Part shown: positions 38,690 through 49,019 of the stretch, one piece after another
How the letters are laid out: each line of letters begins with the position of its first letter
Numbering within the stretch: position 1 is the first letter of the stretch
Source: Closterium sp. NIES-65
Lineage: Eukaryota > Streptophyta > Zygnematophyceae > Desmidiales > Closteriaceae
Assembly: GCA_948144175.1 (NCBI GenBank)
Contig: CANXME010002275.1
Location: forward strand, 4,587,001-4,651,000
Direction: 5' to 3'
DNA length: 64,000 bases
Program-made: the position numbers and the translations under genes
The notes under the pieces: generated by a model
The model's input: the letters and a program-made list of their open reading frames with translations, nothing else
Told to the model about the DNA's origin: nothing
The model's database searches: none

Positions 38690-39564
38690 TGCGCCGCAAA
38701 ATTCGCACTTCTCATATTTTGTCGGCCGCTGCTTTGCGTCGATCTTGTCGATATCCATCGGGTCGGCGGTCATGGGTGGTGCCGATCGCTTCGTGCCAAA
38801 TGATCGGTTCGGCACGTGGCGTCGTGTCTCGGGTTCATATCGCATCAGCACATCGAATCTCTCTACTGCATACACCATGTCGCGGTAGTTGTTGTAGTTC
38901 GCGGCAATCACCTGTCGGCGGACTTCCATTTTTAGCCCCTCATTATACGCTTTGATTTTTTCCCCTTCGGTCAGGTCGGTTATTCGGTTGATGAGGCTCT
39001 CCATCTGCTGCGTATATTGTGTTACTCTGCCAAACTGTTTATGCCGATGAATCTACTGTCGCGCCATGTAGCTGGAGTTGATTGGTTCGAAACGTTGAAT
39101 CAAAGCTTCCCGAAACTGCGTCCATGACCCCTCGCCTCGGATCTTATTGCTGTTGTAGTTCCACTCGAGCGCCGGGCCTCGTAACAGTGTCGCTGCGAGC
39201 TGAATCCGCATTGCATCGTGTGTCGGGTCGTACAGCCAACGGCCTCGAAGTGAGTTTCGAGGGTCGCAATGAATCGACGGACGTCGGTGTTTCTCGCATT
39301 CGGATTGAACGTCTCCGGTTGCCTCGGATGTGCCGCCTATAGATTCACTGTAGCCACTGCCGCTGCTGCTGGGTGAAGTGTCGGTGTCGCCGCTGCTGCT
39401 GCTGAAGTCGCTGCTGCATTCGCCGCTGCGTTCGCTGCTGCCGTGGCGGCTGCGGACTGGTTCGCGAGAAGCTCCTCTATTCGGTGGAGTGCCTCTCCCG
39501 TCTGGTCCAAGCCGGAGTGTAACTCCATAATTTTTCGTACGGAATTATCACCGTTTTCCTCCAT
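38690..39564 (-). pseudogene. Gypsy-1 gag N-terminal and central part
   Basis: Starts MEENGDNSVRKIMELHSGLD, with an Ala-rich stretch (AAATAAANAAANAAA). It passes a shift near 39340 into a retrotrans-gag core (RGEGSWTQFREALIQRFEPI), then MESLINRITDLTEGEKIKAY and VRRQVIAANYNNYRDMVYAV, and reaches CEFCGATG at the Copia-B insertion. Typical chromovirus gag ahead of a single CCHC knuckle. Confidence 0.85.
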
Positions 39565-40022
39565 TTGGCGATTTACAGGAAGATTTGCGACGAAAATAAT
39601 TGAAGTCTAGGCGCTGGTCATCTTACTGTGAGTCGAATCGACTGTAGAAATAACGAGCGCTGATTCTGTAAGTCGCGTAGTTATCCCTTAGTTGAAATTC
39701 GCGTCCAATCTCGGCCGTTGAGAATAAATTCGATCCGACGCTCCATATTCCAACGTTTTTGGGCGAAATTCTCAAGGCCGTTGAGATTCGAATCGATCCG
39801 ACTGTCGAAATTCCAATTTTTCGCCACTGGACCTGAGGAGTGTTCGAAAACCGGTTCGAGGAAGACGTTAAAAAATAGTGCGGAATTGGTTTACGTACCC
39901 GAAATCGGCGCTTTTCGTCGTCGCCCCCGCGGTTTTAAAAGCTAGTTTTTAGCAGGGCCTTGTGTCGTCGAAAAACTTCGTCGTCGAAAAACTTCGCTTC
40001 TAGACAGGCTCTAATTACCAAG

Positions 40023-40390
40023 TGTGAGGATCTTGGATCGAGCTCAGAAAAGCAAAATGAAGTTAATGAAACCCCAGGGTACAACACGAGGCTATATATA
40101 GGCTCGACACAAGGCCCAGTAACCAGGTGTTACGTGAAGGTTCTGAGGGTCGCGAAGCGTCCCGAACAGATCCTTCCCGAATTCGGTAGAAGGCAATTCG
40201 GTGACAACCGAAAAGCCAGAATTCGGTGCACGCAACCTAGCTCGGTGCTATAACTATAACAAAATATAGGAAAGCATATAGCCTAGGAAATCAAGCAATT
40301 CATGCATGCATATGATTATCCTATGCTAGAAATAGCATAGTAATGTAAAGGCAAGCAAGCATAGCTGGCATAAGCCATCGCACTCTCACA
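40023..40390 (-). repeat. Gypsy-1 5' LTR
   Basis: 368 bases with TGTGAGGATC...CTCACA ends; about 18 differences from the 3' LTR. Confidence 0.92.
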
Positions 40391-40525
40391 CGCAGGCTCA
40401 GCACCTCCAGGCTCAGCACGCTCAAGCTCCACAACCGTAGGCTCAGCATCACCAAACGCAGCACCCCGAGCAGCAGCAGAGTCACCAGTGACCTCGACAG
40501 GCTCAACCAAGGGGAGTGGGTCTAC

Positions 40526-40903
40526 CTAAGACACACCTGAAGGAGCAGGACCCTGAGGGGGGAGGGGGTCTACCGGAGGGGGACTACCAGAGGGGGACCT
40601 GTAGCAAGGAAGAGCGGCGAGGGGGGGGGGGAGAGGGGCAGTGCAGTAGGGGAAGAGGCGGTAAAAAGGAACTGACTCGTCGAGCGTGACGTCCTGAGAG
40701 GGGAGGACACGGCGCGAGGTGGGGTGGTAAAACTGCCAGCCAAGCACGTCAGGGTGATAGCCAAGGAAGACGCAGTGAACGGCGCGGGAGGAGAGCTTGT
40801 CCGAGGAGGTATCGCGGACAAAGGCACGACAACCCCAAACCCGGAACACCGACGCATCGCCAACCTCCCCCGTCCAACGCAGTGTAGGCGAGGTCTCCGG
40901 CAA
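40526..40903 (-). pseudogene. Copia-A integrase C-terminal part
   Basis: Reads ETSPTLRWTGEVGDASVFRV, WGCRAFVRDTSSDKLSSRAV, VFLGYHPDVLGWQFYHPTSR and TLDESVPFYRLFPY. These match the same region of Copia-B and C. Continues to the spacer, where Gypsy-1 interrupts. Confidence 0.85.
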
Positions 40904-41044
40904 GGAGACACGAGGCCAGAGGTTGAGCTGATGCGCAGCGTACCGGACCGCAAATGGCTACAGAAAATGGGGAGCAGCCGCATGGATCATGGAGGTACAA
41001 ACGACCTCCATGACTAAGTCAATGCGGCGCTCAGCAACCCCATT

Positions 41045-41587
41045 CTACTGCGGAGAGGCTGGAAGCGTGAACGACTGGCGGATGCTCTCCCCACGACAAA
41101 AGTCCCGCAAGAGGTCGGAGGAAAACTCAACACCTCTATCAGAGTGTAGACGTAGGACAGGAAGGTCCGTGCCGAACCGCTCGCGGAGCTGGAGACGGTT
41201 AGCGCGGATCCAAGGGATCAAGGCATCAGGGACCTCACCCCTGCTGCACAAGGTGAAGACCCTGGTGTAACGCGAGTAGTCGTCAACAACCAGCAGAAAG
41301 TATCGCTCGCGGCCCTGTCCTTGGACGCGGGCTGGGCCCCACACGTCCATGTGGAGAGTCTGCAGGGGAGCAGTCGTCGGGGGAAACGAGGAGGAGTGAG
41401 GAGCGGCGCACTGCCGCCCTTCGACACAGGGAAGGCAGGGAGGGCCAGGCGAGGGTGGGAGGGGAGGCAGAGACCTGAAAAGACCAGAGACAAGGAGGCG
41501 GGAGTGCATGCTACAGAGGTGTGGCAGGGAGGGGTGACCAAGGCGGTGGTGCCAGAGGAGAGTCTGGTGCGACAAGAGGCGACACAA
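41045..41587 (-). pseudogene. Copia-A GAG-pre-integrase and integrase core (downstream copy)
   Basis: LLSHQTLLWHHRLGHPSLPH, LHMDVWGPARVQGQGRERYF, LLVVDDYSRYTRVF, LRLHSDRGVEFSSDLLRDFC, RQSFTLPASPQ. Zinc site H-H and the first two catalytic Asp are present. It is the 3' (minus strand) member of a tandem duplication. Confidence 0.87.
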
Positions 41588-41632
41588 ATAGGGGGCTGCT
41601 AGCTGACCTGACGCGGATGCAGACGCAGCTAC

Positions 41633-42127
41633 CTAACGAGGCTTAGTAGTCAGTGTGTACAGGCTCGACCTAGGTCGACGGGTGAACGTGGCCAGGTGAC
41701 AGCCGGTCCGTGCACATGTGCAGATTGCCACACGCTGTCCTCCAGGGATAAAGGTATCAACCCAAGCATTCTGAAGGACGGCGTTACTCACCAAGTTCGT
41801 AGAGAACGAGGGGAGGTGAAGACCTGACAGTGAGCCAGACCGAACCGCCGGACACGGGAGAACAATGGAGGAACGTGCAAGATTTGGTCCCCCAGAGGGG
41901 TCAGTCAGAGAGACTGCAACCGGTGCTGCGAGTGGTGTGACTGTGGTGCTATCGCAAAAGAAGGAACGGGAAGCACCTGAGTCAAGTGTGAAGGTGTGCA
42001 AGGCCTCAGCAGGTGCAGTACCAGAGAGAGCAGACTCACCAGCACCTAGAGCAGCAGCCTCTATACCAGGGTTGGGTGGTACACACAGGTAACAGTCACC
42101 CTCAGTACCAATAGTCAAAGCATACAT
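41633..42127 (-). pseudogene. Copia-A protease (copy nearer the integrase core)
   Basis: MYALTIGTEGDCYLCVPPNP ... TFTLDSGASRSFFCDSTTVT ... AVSLTDPSGGPNLARSSIVL ... LHLPSFSTNLVSNAVLQNAW. Active site DSGAS intact. Confidence 0.85.
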
Positions 42128-42358
42128 GGCAGTGAGGATAATGTCATATTCTAGAGAAAAGATATCTACACCCTGCCTAAGCAGCTCTAGCCAGCGTGGG
42201 AGCTCAGCCGCGTCGCCAAACTCTGCGCGCCAGGCGTCGCTCAGACAGGAGAAGCAGCGGGACTGTGTGTTACCAACTGTCCCACATGTCTGATCAGCCC
42301 GATCACTTGTGCGAATGACGTACGCGTAGCGAGCACTACTCCGAGACGCCCCACGCTA

Positions 42359-42838
42359 TCAGAGGTCGGAGGAAAACTCAACACCTCTATTAGAGTGTAG
42401 ACGCAGGACAGGAAGGTCCGTGCCGAACCGCTCGCAGAGCTGGAGACGATTAGCGCGGATCCAAGGGATCAAGGCATTAGGGACCTCACCCCTGCTGCAC
42501 AAGGTGAAGACCCTGGTGTAACGCGAGTAGTTGTCAACAACCAGCAGAAAGTATCGCTCGCGGCCCTGTCCTTGGACGCGGGCTGGGCCCCACACGTCCA
42601 TGTGGAGAGTCTGCAGGGGAGCAGTCGTCGGGGGAAACGAGGAGGAGTGAGGAGCGGCGCGCTGCCGCCCTTCGACACAGGGAAGGCAGGGAGGGCCAGG
42701 CGAGGGTGGGAGGGGAGGTAGAGACCTGAAAAGACCAGAGACAAGGAGGCGGGAGTGCATGCTACAGAGGCGTGGCAGGGAGGGGTGACCAAGGCGGTGG
42801 TGCCAGAGGAGAGTCTGGTGCGACAAGAGGCGACACAA
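42359..42838 (-). pseudogene. Copia-A partial integrase (duplicate)
   Basis: Nearly identical to the 41045-41587 integrase up to LRLHSNRGVEFSSDL (catalytic Asp of DRG changed to Asn). There the duplication joins back to the Cys/His region. Confidence 0.85.
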
Positions 42839-42883
42839 ACAGGGGGCTGCTAGCTGACCTGACGCGGATGCAGTCGCAGCTAC

Positions 42884-43378
42884 CTAACGAGGCTTAGTAG
42901 TCAGTGTGTACAGGCTCGACCTAGGTCGACGGGTGAACGTGGCCAGGTGACAGCCGGTCCGTGCACATGTGCAGATTGCCACACGCTGTCCTCCAGGGAT
43001 AAAGGTATCAACCCAAGCATTCTGAAGGACGGCGTTACTCACCAAGTTTGTAGAGAACGAGGGGAGGTGAAGACCTGACAGTGAGCCAGACCGAACCGCC
43101 GGACACGGGAGAACAATGGAGGAACGTGCAAGATTTGGTCCCCCAGAGGGGTCAGTCAGAGAGACTGCAACCGGTGCTGCGAGTGGTGTGACTGTGGTGC
43201 TATCGCGAAAGAAGCAGCGGGAAGCACCTGAGTCAAGTGTGAAGGTGTGCAAGGCCTTAGCAGGTGCAGTACCAGAGAGAGCAGACTCACCAGCACCTAG
43301 AGCAGCAGCCTCTATACCAGGGTTGGGTGGTACACACAGGTAACAGTCACCCTCAGTACCAATAGTCAAAGCATACAT
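42884..43378 (-). pseudogene. Copia-A protease (upstream duplicate)
   Basis: Near-identical to 41633-42127, with TFTLDSGASRCFF. It is the first copy in the minus-strand reading direction. Confidence 0.85.
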
Positions 43379-43606
43379 GGCAGTGAGGATAATGTCATAT
43401 TCTAGAGAAAAGATATCTACACCCTGCCTAAGCAGCTCTAGCCAGCGTGGGAGCTCAGCCGCGTCGCCAAACTCTGCGCGCCAGGCGTCGCTCAGACAGG
43501 AGAAGCAGCGGGACTGTGTGTTACCAACTGTCCCACATGTCTGATCAGCCCGATCACTTGTGCGAATGACGTACGCGTAGCGAGCACTACTCCGAGACGC
43601 CCCATG

Positions 43607-44650
43607 CTAAGCGTACCACTCACGAAGCTGCTGGGGCATAAGGGTATTGCGCGGACGCTGCTGCAGCTGCACTAGGCCACCGCTAGAAGCTCCCGACTGA
43701 ACAGCTGCACAACGACTGCCACTACTGCCGCTGCCACCACTCCTACTAGCGTACCACTCACGTAGCTGCTGGGGCGAAAGGGTCTCGCACGGACGCCGCT
43801 GCAGCTTCATCTGGCCACCGCCAGAAACTCCCCACCAAACAGCTCCACAGCGACTGCTACTACGACCGCCACCACTCCCGTTGCTGTCACCACCGCCGCC
43901 ACCACTCCCACCGCTACTACGAGGAGAAGTTATAGCGGGCAAGCGAGGAGGCGCGCACGGAGTAGGGCAGCACGGAGGGAAGGCAGAGTGGCGAGTAGGC
44001 ACTAGGGTAGGTCGGGGCGGCGCACGGTCAGGGAAGAGCGGTGCGCGGCCAGAGCAGGGGCGGCACACGGAAAGGCAAGACGGTGCGCGGGGCTGCAAGG
44101 GTCGGCGCGCGGCGAGCAGGGCAGTGCGTGGGCTGCAGAGGGCAGCGCGTGGGCAGGCAAGGGCGGCGCGCGGCAGGCAGGGGCGGTGCGCGGCCAGCAG
44201 GGCGGCACGCGGCCTGCAGGGGTGGCGCGCGGGCTGCAAGGCAGGCGGGATGCAGGGCAGGGCGGCGCGCTGGATGCAGGGCGCGCATAGGCAGCGCGCG
44301 TGCGGGCAGGGCGCACTTAGGCGGTGCGCATGCGGGCAAGGCGCACGTAAGCAGCGCGTGCGCGAGCAGGGCAGGGCGTGCGCGGGGCATTGTAACGCGG
44401 GGCAGGACAGGGCGTACGCGTGGCGGCGCGACGCGGGGCAGGGCAGGGCGTCTGCAGGGCGATGCGACGCGGGGCAGGGCAGGGCGTGCGCGGGGCGGCA
44501 CGACGCGGGGTAGGGCAGGGCATGCGCGGGGCGGCGCGACGCGGGGCAGGGTAGGGCGTGCGCAGGGCAGCGCGACGCAGAGCAGGGCAGGGCGTGTGCA
44601 GGGCGGCGCGACACGGGGCAGGGTAGGGTGTGGGGTAGCGCGGAAACCAC
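43607..44650 (-). pseudogene. Copia-A gag remnant with expanded repeats
   Basis: The C-terminal end holds two copies of a PQQLREWYA block, the gag motif that follows the Gly-rich run in Copia-B. Upstream, the ordinary UBN2-type gag is missing. Instead there are about 30 GC-rich units of roughly 33 bases (RRPAHALPCPAS repeats on this strand, ARG/GRAG on the other). The open frame reflects repeat composition; a functional gag is unlikely. Confidence 0.6.
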
Positions 44651-44719
44651 AGTCGGTTACTAGCTGATGGTGGGCCCGAAAAAAAAACCGGTCCTACGGA
44701 CCTACTGCTCTAAAACCCA

Positions 44720-44851
44720 TGTCAGAATCTAGTGAGCAGGAATGAAAGCATTAGGCAGAAAGTTGGTACAAGTATAACCCTAATTGGGTTGTACCCCATT
44801 TTGGATACCCCACTACAGCCTACATTAGACAGACAACATAATAGTTTGACA
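44720..44851 (-). repeat. Copia-A 5' LTR
   Basis: 132 bases. The primer site beside it reads TGGGTTTTAGAGCAG on the minus strand, a degraded initiator-Met complement. Confidence 0.85.
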
Positions 44852-44879
44852 ATACTAACCACATGTGTTTATGCCCGTG

Positions 44880-46941
44880 CAAGTACGGCTTTGAAGAGAT
44901 TACTGCCGCAATAGCGATGTACCTTTGTGCGCGCCAGAGGGAGTTCATTGACTCAAGTCCATACATTGGTCTGAGTTGCAACGAGAGTACAGACCGCGTC
45001 AAAGGGAAGCACATGATTTTGTTTGTAACGTTTCTGCGTGAGCATGCCGTCGTCACAGATTTTCTAGCTAACCTCTCCATTGAGAAGTGTGATGCAGCAT
45101 CTCTTCACACTGTGCTAAAAGGATTTCTAGACAGTATCAGCCTGCCGTTGGAAAAGGTGGTGGGAATCAGCACCGATGGGGCTCCTGTGATGATTGGCAA
45201 CGACATTGGCCTCGTTGGGCGTCGTCGACTGCAGACCCCACATGTGGTGGCCTCTCACAGCATCGCAAACATGTATGCTCGTTTAGGGGATGTTGCAGTT
45301 TGATATGTGAAACTCTATATGTTTGCTGTTAGGTACTAACCAATCGATTGTGCTATTATCATCGTGGCAGGGAAGCGCTAGCTGCAAAGGATGCGGCTAA
45401 GGCACTACCCGAGCTTGGCATAATCGACGCTGTCATCCGCTCATTGGCAGAAGATCTCGGCAGATCGAACAACGCCAACCTCAAATTCAAGGAGCTCCGA
45501 GATCTTCACGCATAGCGATCTCGAGGTCCAGAAGATCCACGCCGTCCGCTAGTTGAGTCGCGGCGATGCAATCGCACGTTTTTGCCGCGTTTTTCCTGCT
45601 GTCATCGTTCACCTCGAGCAGACTGACGCGACAATGTACCGCCTGGTGACTTCGTTCAAATTCCACTTCATCTTGTTCTTCCTAGCAGATGTGCACATGG
45701 CACTCAACACGCTCAACCTGCTTTTCCAGAAACGGCATGTGAGTTGTTGTGCTACGTTCTGCATATTCATGATCCGTACCTTCTACTTATCTGTTGTTTT
45801 CATGTACCAACAGGTTGACCTCACTGGAGTCCACTCCCAGGTGAGGCGGGCCATCATCTTTATCGAGCAGAGGTACATCGACTGTGGCCAGCAGTTTGGT
45901 GGTGGGATCAGCGAGCTGGTGTCTGCATTCTTTGCGTGGCACGCCTCGACCGACTGCCGTGAAGTGATTGTGGAGGGGGTGGACAGGGACGGTCAGCCTC
46001 GGGTACACAAATTTTAGCTGCACGAGGAATCTGAGCCGAGATACACCACCAGCAGCGGGGACATGCAAGGATGTTACACCTGCTGTCGCTCATTCAGCCG
46101 CGAGCTGGTGTACAACATCAAGTTGCGCTTAGGGGACCTGACGCGCTTGAATGGGGCAAAGTTCTTCATGCCCCGCTCGTGGCCGAGGGGCGTCGAGGCA
46201 AGAGATGCAGAGTGCAAGGAGCACCTGCATAGCCTCGTCCATCTCTATCAGGCCAAGAACCGGGACACCATCTTGCCTGGTGAGCAATCATAGTCCCCTG
46301 TGCTGCATGTGTGCATGCACGTTTCCGCATCCTTGTGGGGCTGACGTTCTTCCCATATTTGTGTTTGCGTTCTACCCAATTGTGCTTTCCCGTTTGGCAG
46401 GTGTCCAGAAGCGTGCAGCACAAGCGGAGCTGCGCACGTTTTAGCCGGTGCTCTTCACTGCCCCTAAGGAGGAGCAGCCCTTTATGAAGGTTTGAAGGCC
46501 ATCTTGCAGACCAGTGACTGGCAGACCAGCTACCCCAACCTAGTCCGTTTGTGGATTGCGGTCGCTTTTCTGCCACTCAGCACAGTCGAGTGTGAACGCG
46601 GGTTTTCCCGCCAAAATGTCATCAAGTCGTGGCGTCGGACGAGCCTCTGCAACGCCAAGTCAGAAGATTTGTTGGCAATGAGCCTGCTTGACTACAACAT
46701 GGAGTGGGAAAAGGTGGTGGAGATCTGGAGGAGCACTAGGAAAATGCGCCCCTGCAAGCGCAAGAAGCAAGCTGCGTCAGTGAAGGAGCGGGCCAAGTTT
46801 GTCAAGGGAAATGGCCGTCGGGTGCTGCATGTGGAGGAGGAGGAGCTAGACGAGGGCATGCATGGTTCTTCGGCGATGACAGTGAGAGTGATGGTGTTGG
46901 TAGCAGTGGTGATGATGAGAGTGATTCTGATGATGAGATGA
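44880..46941 (+). pseudogene. hAT transposase, catalytic and dimerisation part
   Basis: Continues the fragment at 24329-25250. FEEITAAIAMYLCARQREFI, SPYIGLSCNESTDRVKGKHM (the usual I-D-E-S-T-D has Asn for the first Asp), VVGISTDGAPVMIGND (second Asp kept), an intron or interruption at 45304-45371, then a TAG in place of the Trp of the R-W-L-S-R-G motif near 45551. Further blocks are FFLADVHMALNTLNLLFQ, RRAIIFIEQRYIDCGQQFGG and RLGDLTRLNGAKFF. It ends with the hAT dimerisation domain: SYPNLVRLWIAVAFLPLSTV ECERGFSRQNVIKS and the NAKSEDLLAMSLL tail, stop at 46939-46941. Several stops make it inactive. Confidence 0.85.
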
Positions 46942-47183
46942 GTTAGTATGTTCAGAATCCAACCAGATCTAGTGCTGTCACAATGATAACGTGAATAAGC
47001 ATGCATGCACTGTTGCATCAGCTTTGATGGTTTTTTTACACCGCTGGTTTAGTTTAGTAAGGATTTTTACACTGACAAAATCAATATAAACAAAACCACG
47101 AACGCTGATTTGGACACTTGGTTGGCAAGGGCACGCCGATGTATCAGCATTCCCTCAAACCAATCTGAGGGCCCGGTGCCAAC

Positions 47184-47241
47184 TATTGCTCTAGGGTGGT
47201 TGTGGGTGGTTTTCTATTTATTGCCGGTCGTGTAGATACGC
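47184..47241. other. short host spacer between hAT and Gypsy-2
   Basis: 58 bases between the hAT target duplication and the TGTTA start of the Gypsy-2 LTR. This is the only non-element sequence seen between 23808 and about 60930. It contains no recognisable feature. Confidence 0.5.
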
Positions 47242-47685
47242 TGTTAGGTACTCCCTACTCAGCACAAGGTTTTTGGACGTGATATTGCATTGATAAGACC
47301 CCCAAAACTTCAGCACCAACAAAGAAACAGCATACTGTAAAGAAAATTCATTTTCCTTACTTCGCGTCCTTGCTCAGCGCGTACACCACTGTTCCCGCCA
47401 ACAGCACCCAACAGTAAACCATTACCACTCGCGACATTCGCCTTGACACTGTTCCCGTCGCTGTTCACGACGCGACCCAACCTCATGGTTTGGTTGGTAA
47501 CCCGCGCTCCGGACCTCCGCCTCGGCATTTCCCAACATCGGCGACAAGCCCGTCGCGCACCCCATTTTCACGCGTTACCGTTACCACTGTAGTTTCGCTA
47601 TATATTCTTCGCTCATGCCTTCGCTTATTGGACTCTTGCTTCGATAGTGCAATTCTCGTTCGATCACTCAATTGCACTCGTAACA
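47242..47685 (+). repeat. Gypsy-2 5' LTR
   Basis: Starts TGTTAGGTACTCCC and ends CTCGTAACA, with complementary ends TGTTA/TAACA. Contains CGCTATATATTC near 47608 as a likely TATA box. The primer-binding site TGGTATTCAGAGCC follows at 47688-47701 and resembles an initiator-Met complement. The left boundary rests on the end motif only. Confidence 0.65.
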
Positions 47686-47836
47686 TTTGGTATTCAGAGC
47701 CTACGATCTCTTCTCGGACCGCACCCACACCTTCGCTTCCCCACTATCTCAATTTTTGGAGGGGGTAGACGTCTCTCAGTGACACAGCACCGCCGCTCGT
47801 AGTGCTCTCTCGTAAGCACGCACGGCCACAACAGAG

Positions 47837-47937
47837 TGTCGTGGTGGGGTAGCCCATAAGGGGTACAACCCAATTAGGGTTAGTACTTGTACCCAACTGT
47901 TTCATAGTTCAATCATTCTCTCGTTCTAATTCTCACA
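47837..47937 (+). repeat. Copia-C 5' LTR
   Basis: TGTC joined to GTGGTGGGGTAGCCCATAAG ... TTCTCACA. About 32 bases present in the 3' LTR are missing. Followed by the primer site TGGTATAGAGCAGG at 47938-47951. Confidence 0.9.
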
Positions 47938-48114
47938 TGGTATAGAGCAGGTTCCCCCGTGGGAACTGTTCCTAGGGCCCACCGACCTTTTTTTTCCTGC
48001 CCGGAGCGCGCTTGGCCCCTGCCCGAGTCGCGCCCCGTGTGACTCCCCTTCGTGGCCTCTAGCGGCCTCCCTCACGGCCCCTAGTGGCCCCGTCACGCCG
48101 TCCTCACGGCCCCG

Positions 48115-49013
48115 TTGCGCCGCTACTTACCAACCACTGAGCGTGCACACTTTAGCCAGTACAAGAGTGCTCAGACCTTGTACGACGCTGTAGTTGCACG
48201 CTACTCTTCCCCTGCCACTGCTGCACTGAGCCGCCTCATGCTACCGTACCTCTTCCTTGACCTTGCTGCCTTTCCCACAGTCGCTGACCTCATTACGCAC
48301 CTCCGCACTAGTGACACTCGCTACCGCGCTGCGCTTCCTGCTGAGTTCTGCGCCAAGAACCCCCACCCCCCATGTACATCACCCTCTACTACATAGTCAC
48401 CCGGCTCCCTGACTCTCTCCGCGTAGTCAGGGACCACTTCCTCTCAGTTTGCCCCACCACTCTCACCGTTGACCTCCTCGAGAAGGCCCTCCTAGCACCA
48501 GAGAAGAGTATAGTCGCTGTAGGAGCCTCTCGTGGTGACCCTCGCACCCCCGTCTTTGAGGGGTGTTCTCCCTCCCCCCTCTTGCCCTCTGTTGCCTCTG
48601 CTGCTGCGGCCGACCTCGTTGGTTTCGAGTCGGTCGGCGCTGCGTCTCCCCCGAGCGGGAGACGCCGCACCGGCAAGGGCAAGGGGGGCAAGGGCGCTGG
48701 AGGGGCTGGCGGGGGCGGTGGAGGTGGTGGTGGAGGCAGTGGAGGGAGTGGGGGTGGTGGTGGGAGTGGTGCCGGGGGTGGCGGCGGCGGCGGCAGCAGT
48801 GGAGGCGGCGGAGGCGGCGGTGGTGGCGGAAGGAGCGAAGGCGGCGGAGGTGGCAGAGGAGGCGGAGGTGGAGGAGGCGGCGGAGGCGGCGGCGGCGGTG
48901 GCGGCGGTGGTGGAGCGGGTCGCGACTTTGCGTCGAGGAGTGGCTCTGGTGGTGGTCCGCGCCAGCAGCAGCGGAGTGGTGTGACCCTGTCCCCTCAGCA
49001 GCTTCGTGAGTAG
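48115..49013 (+). pseudogene. Copia-C gag, truncated and shifted
   Basis: Begins YLPTTERAHFSQYKSAQTLY; the first 90 or so residues seen in Copia-B are deleted. A C-tract change near 48365 (AACCCCCACCCCCCATG) shifts the frame, and the second part resumes MYITLYYIVTRLPDSLRVVR. Then a Gly-rich run of about 90 residues, and LSPQQLRE followed by TAG (49011-49013) where Copia-B has Trp. Confidence 0.88.
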
Positions 49014-49019
49014 TACACT

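Larger units (their letters stand above)
29015..40390 (-). mobile_element. Gypsy-1, chromodomain Ty3/Gypsy retrotransposon, split by Copia-B
   Basis: Equal 368-base LTRs at 29015-29382 and 40023-40390 with TGTGAG...CTCACA ends, about 18 differences (5%, hand count), and a perfect CGCAG target duplication (29010-29014, 40391-40395). Minus-strand order: gag with zinc knuckle, aspartic protease, RT, RNase H, integrase, chromodomain. Primer site TTGGTAATTAGAGCC-like next to the 5' LTR; polypurine TTTGAGGGGGGACG next to the 3' LTR. Inserted in the Copia-A spacer. Confidence 0.92.
41111..43612 (-). repeat. 1251-bp tandem duplication in Copia-A (417 codons)
   Basis: The segment 41111-42361 is repeated at 42362-43612 with only scattered substitutions. 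The unit starts GAGGTCGGAGGAAAACTCAA and ends near GACGCCCCACGCTA. It covers the gag Cys/His end, protease and part of integrase. The period is exactly 417 codons, so both copies stay in the same frame. Confidence 0.9.
25311..44851 (-). mobile_element. Copia-A, decayed LTR retrotransposon, split by Gypsy-1
   Basis: Bounded by equal 132-base LTRs (25311-25442 and 44720-44851) with TGTCA...TGACA ends that differ at about 13 positions (10%, hand count). The flanking 5-mers TTATT and ATACT match 3 of 5, consistent with an old insertion. Minus-strand order: low-complexity gag remnant, protease, integrase, Gly/Pro spacer, RT, RNase H. A 1251-bp in-frame duplication lies in protease/integrase. It is inserted in the hAT intron. 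Confidence 0.85.
23808..47175 (+). mobile_element. hAT transposon interrupted by nested retrotransposons
   Basis: Ends CAGGCCCTCAGAT (23808-23820) and ATCTGAGGGCCCG (47163-47175) are inverted with one mismatch. The flanking 8-mers GTGCAAAC (23800-23807) and GTGCCAAC (47176-47183) match 7 of 8; an 8-bp target duplication is the hAT signature. The plus strand encodes a hAT transposase with an intron, split at 25250/44880 by Copia-A. The left end is only 425 bases past the permease stop. Without the retroelements the hAT would be about 3.8 kb. Confidence 0.85.

Noticed and set aside
43881..44667. Long plus-strand Arg/Gly/Ala frames opposite the Copia-A repeat array
   Set aside because: Both strands are open owing to GC-rich repeat composition; neither shows a recognised domain.
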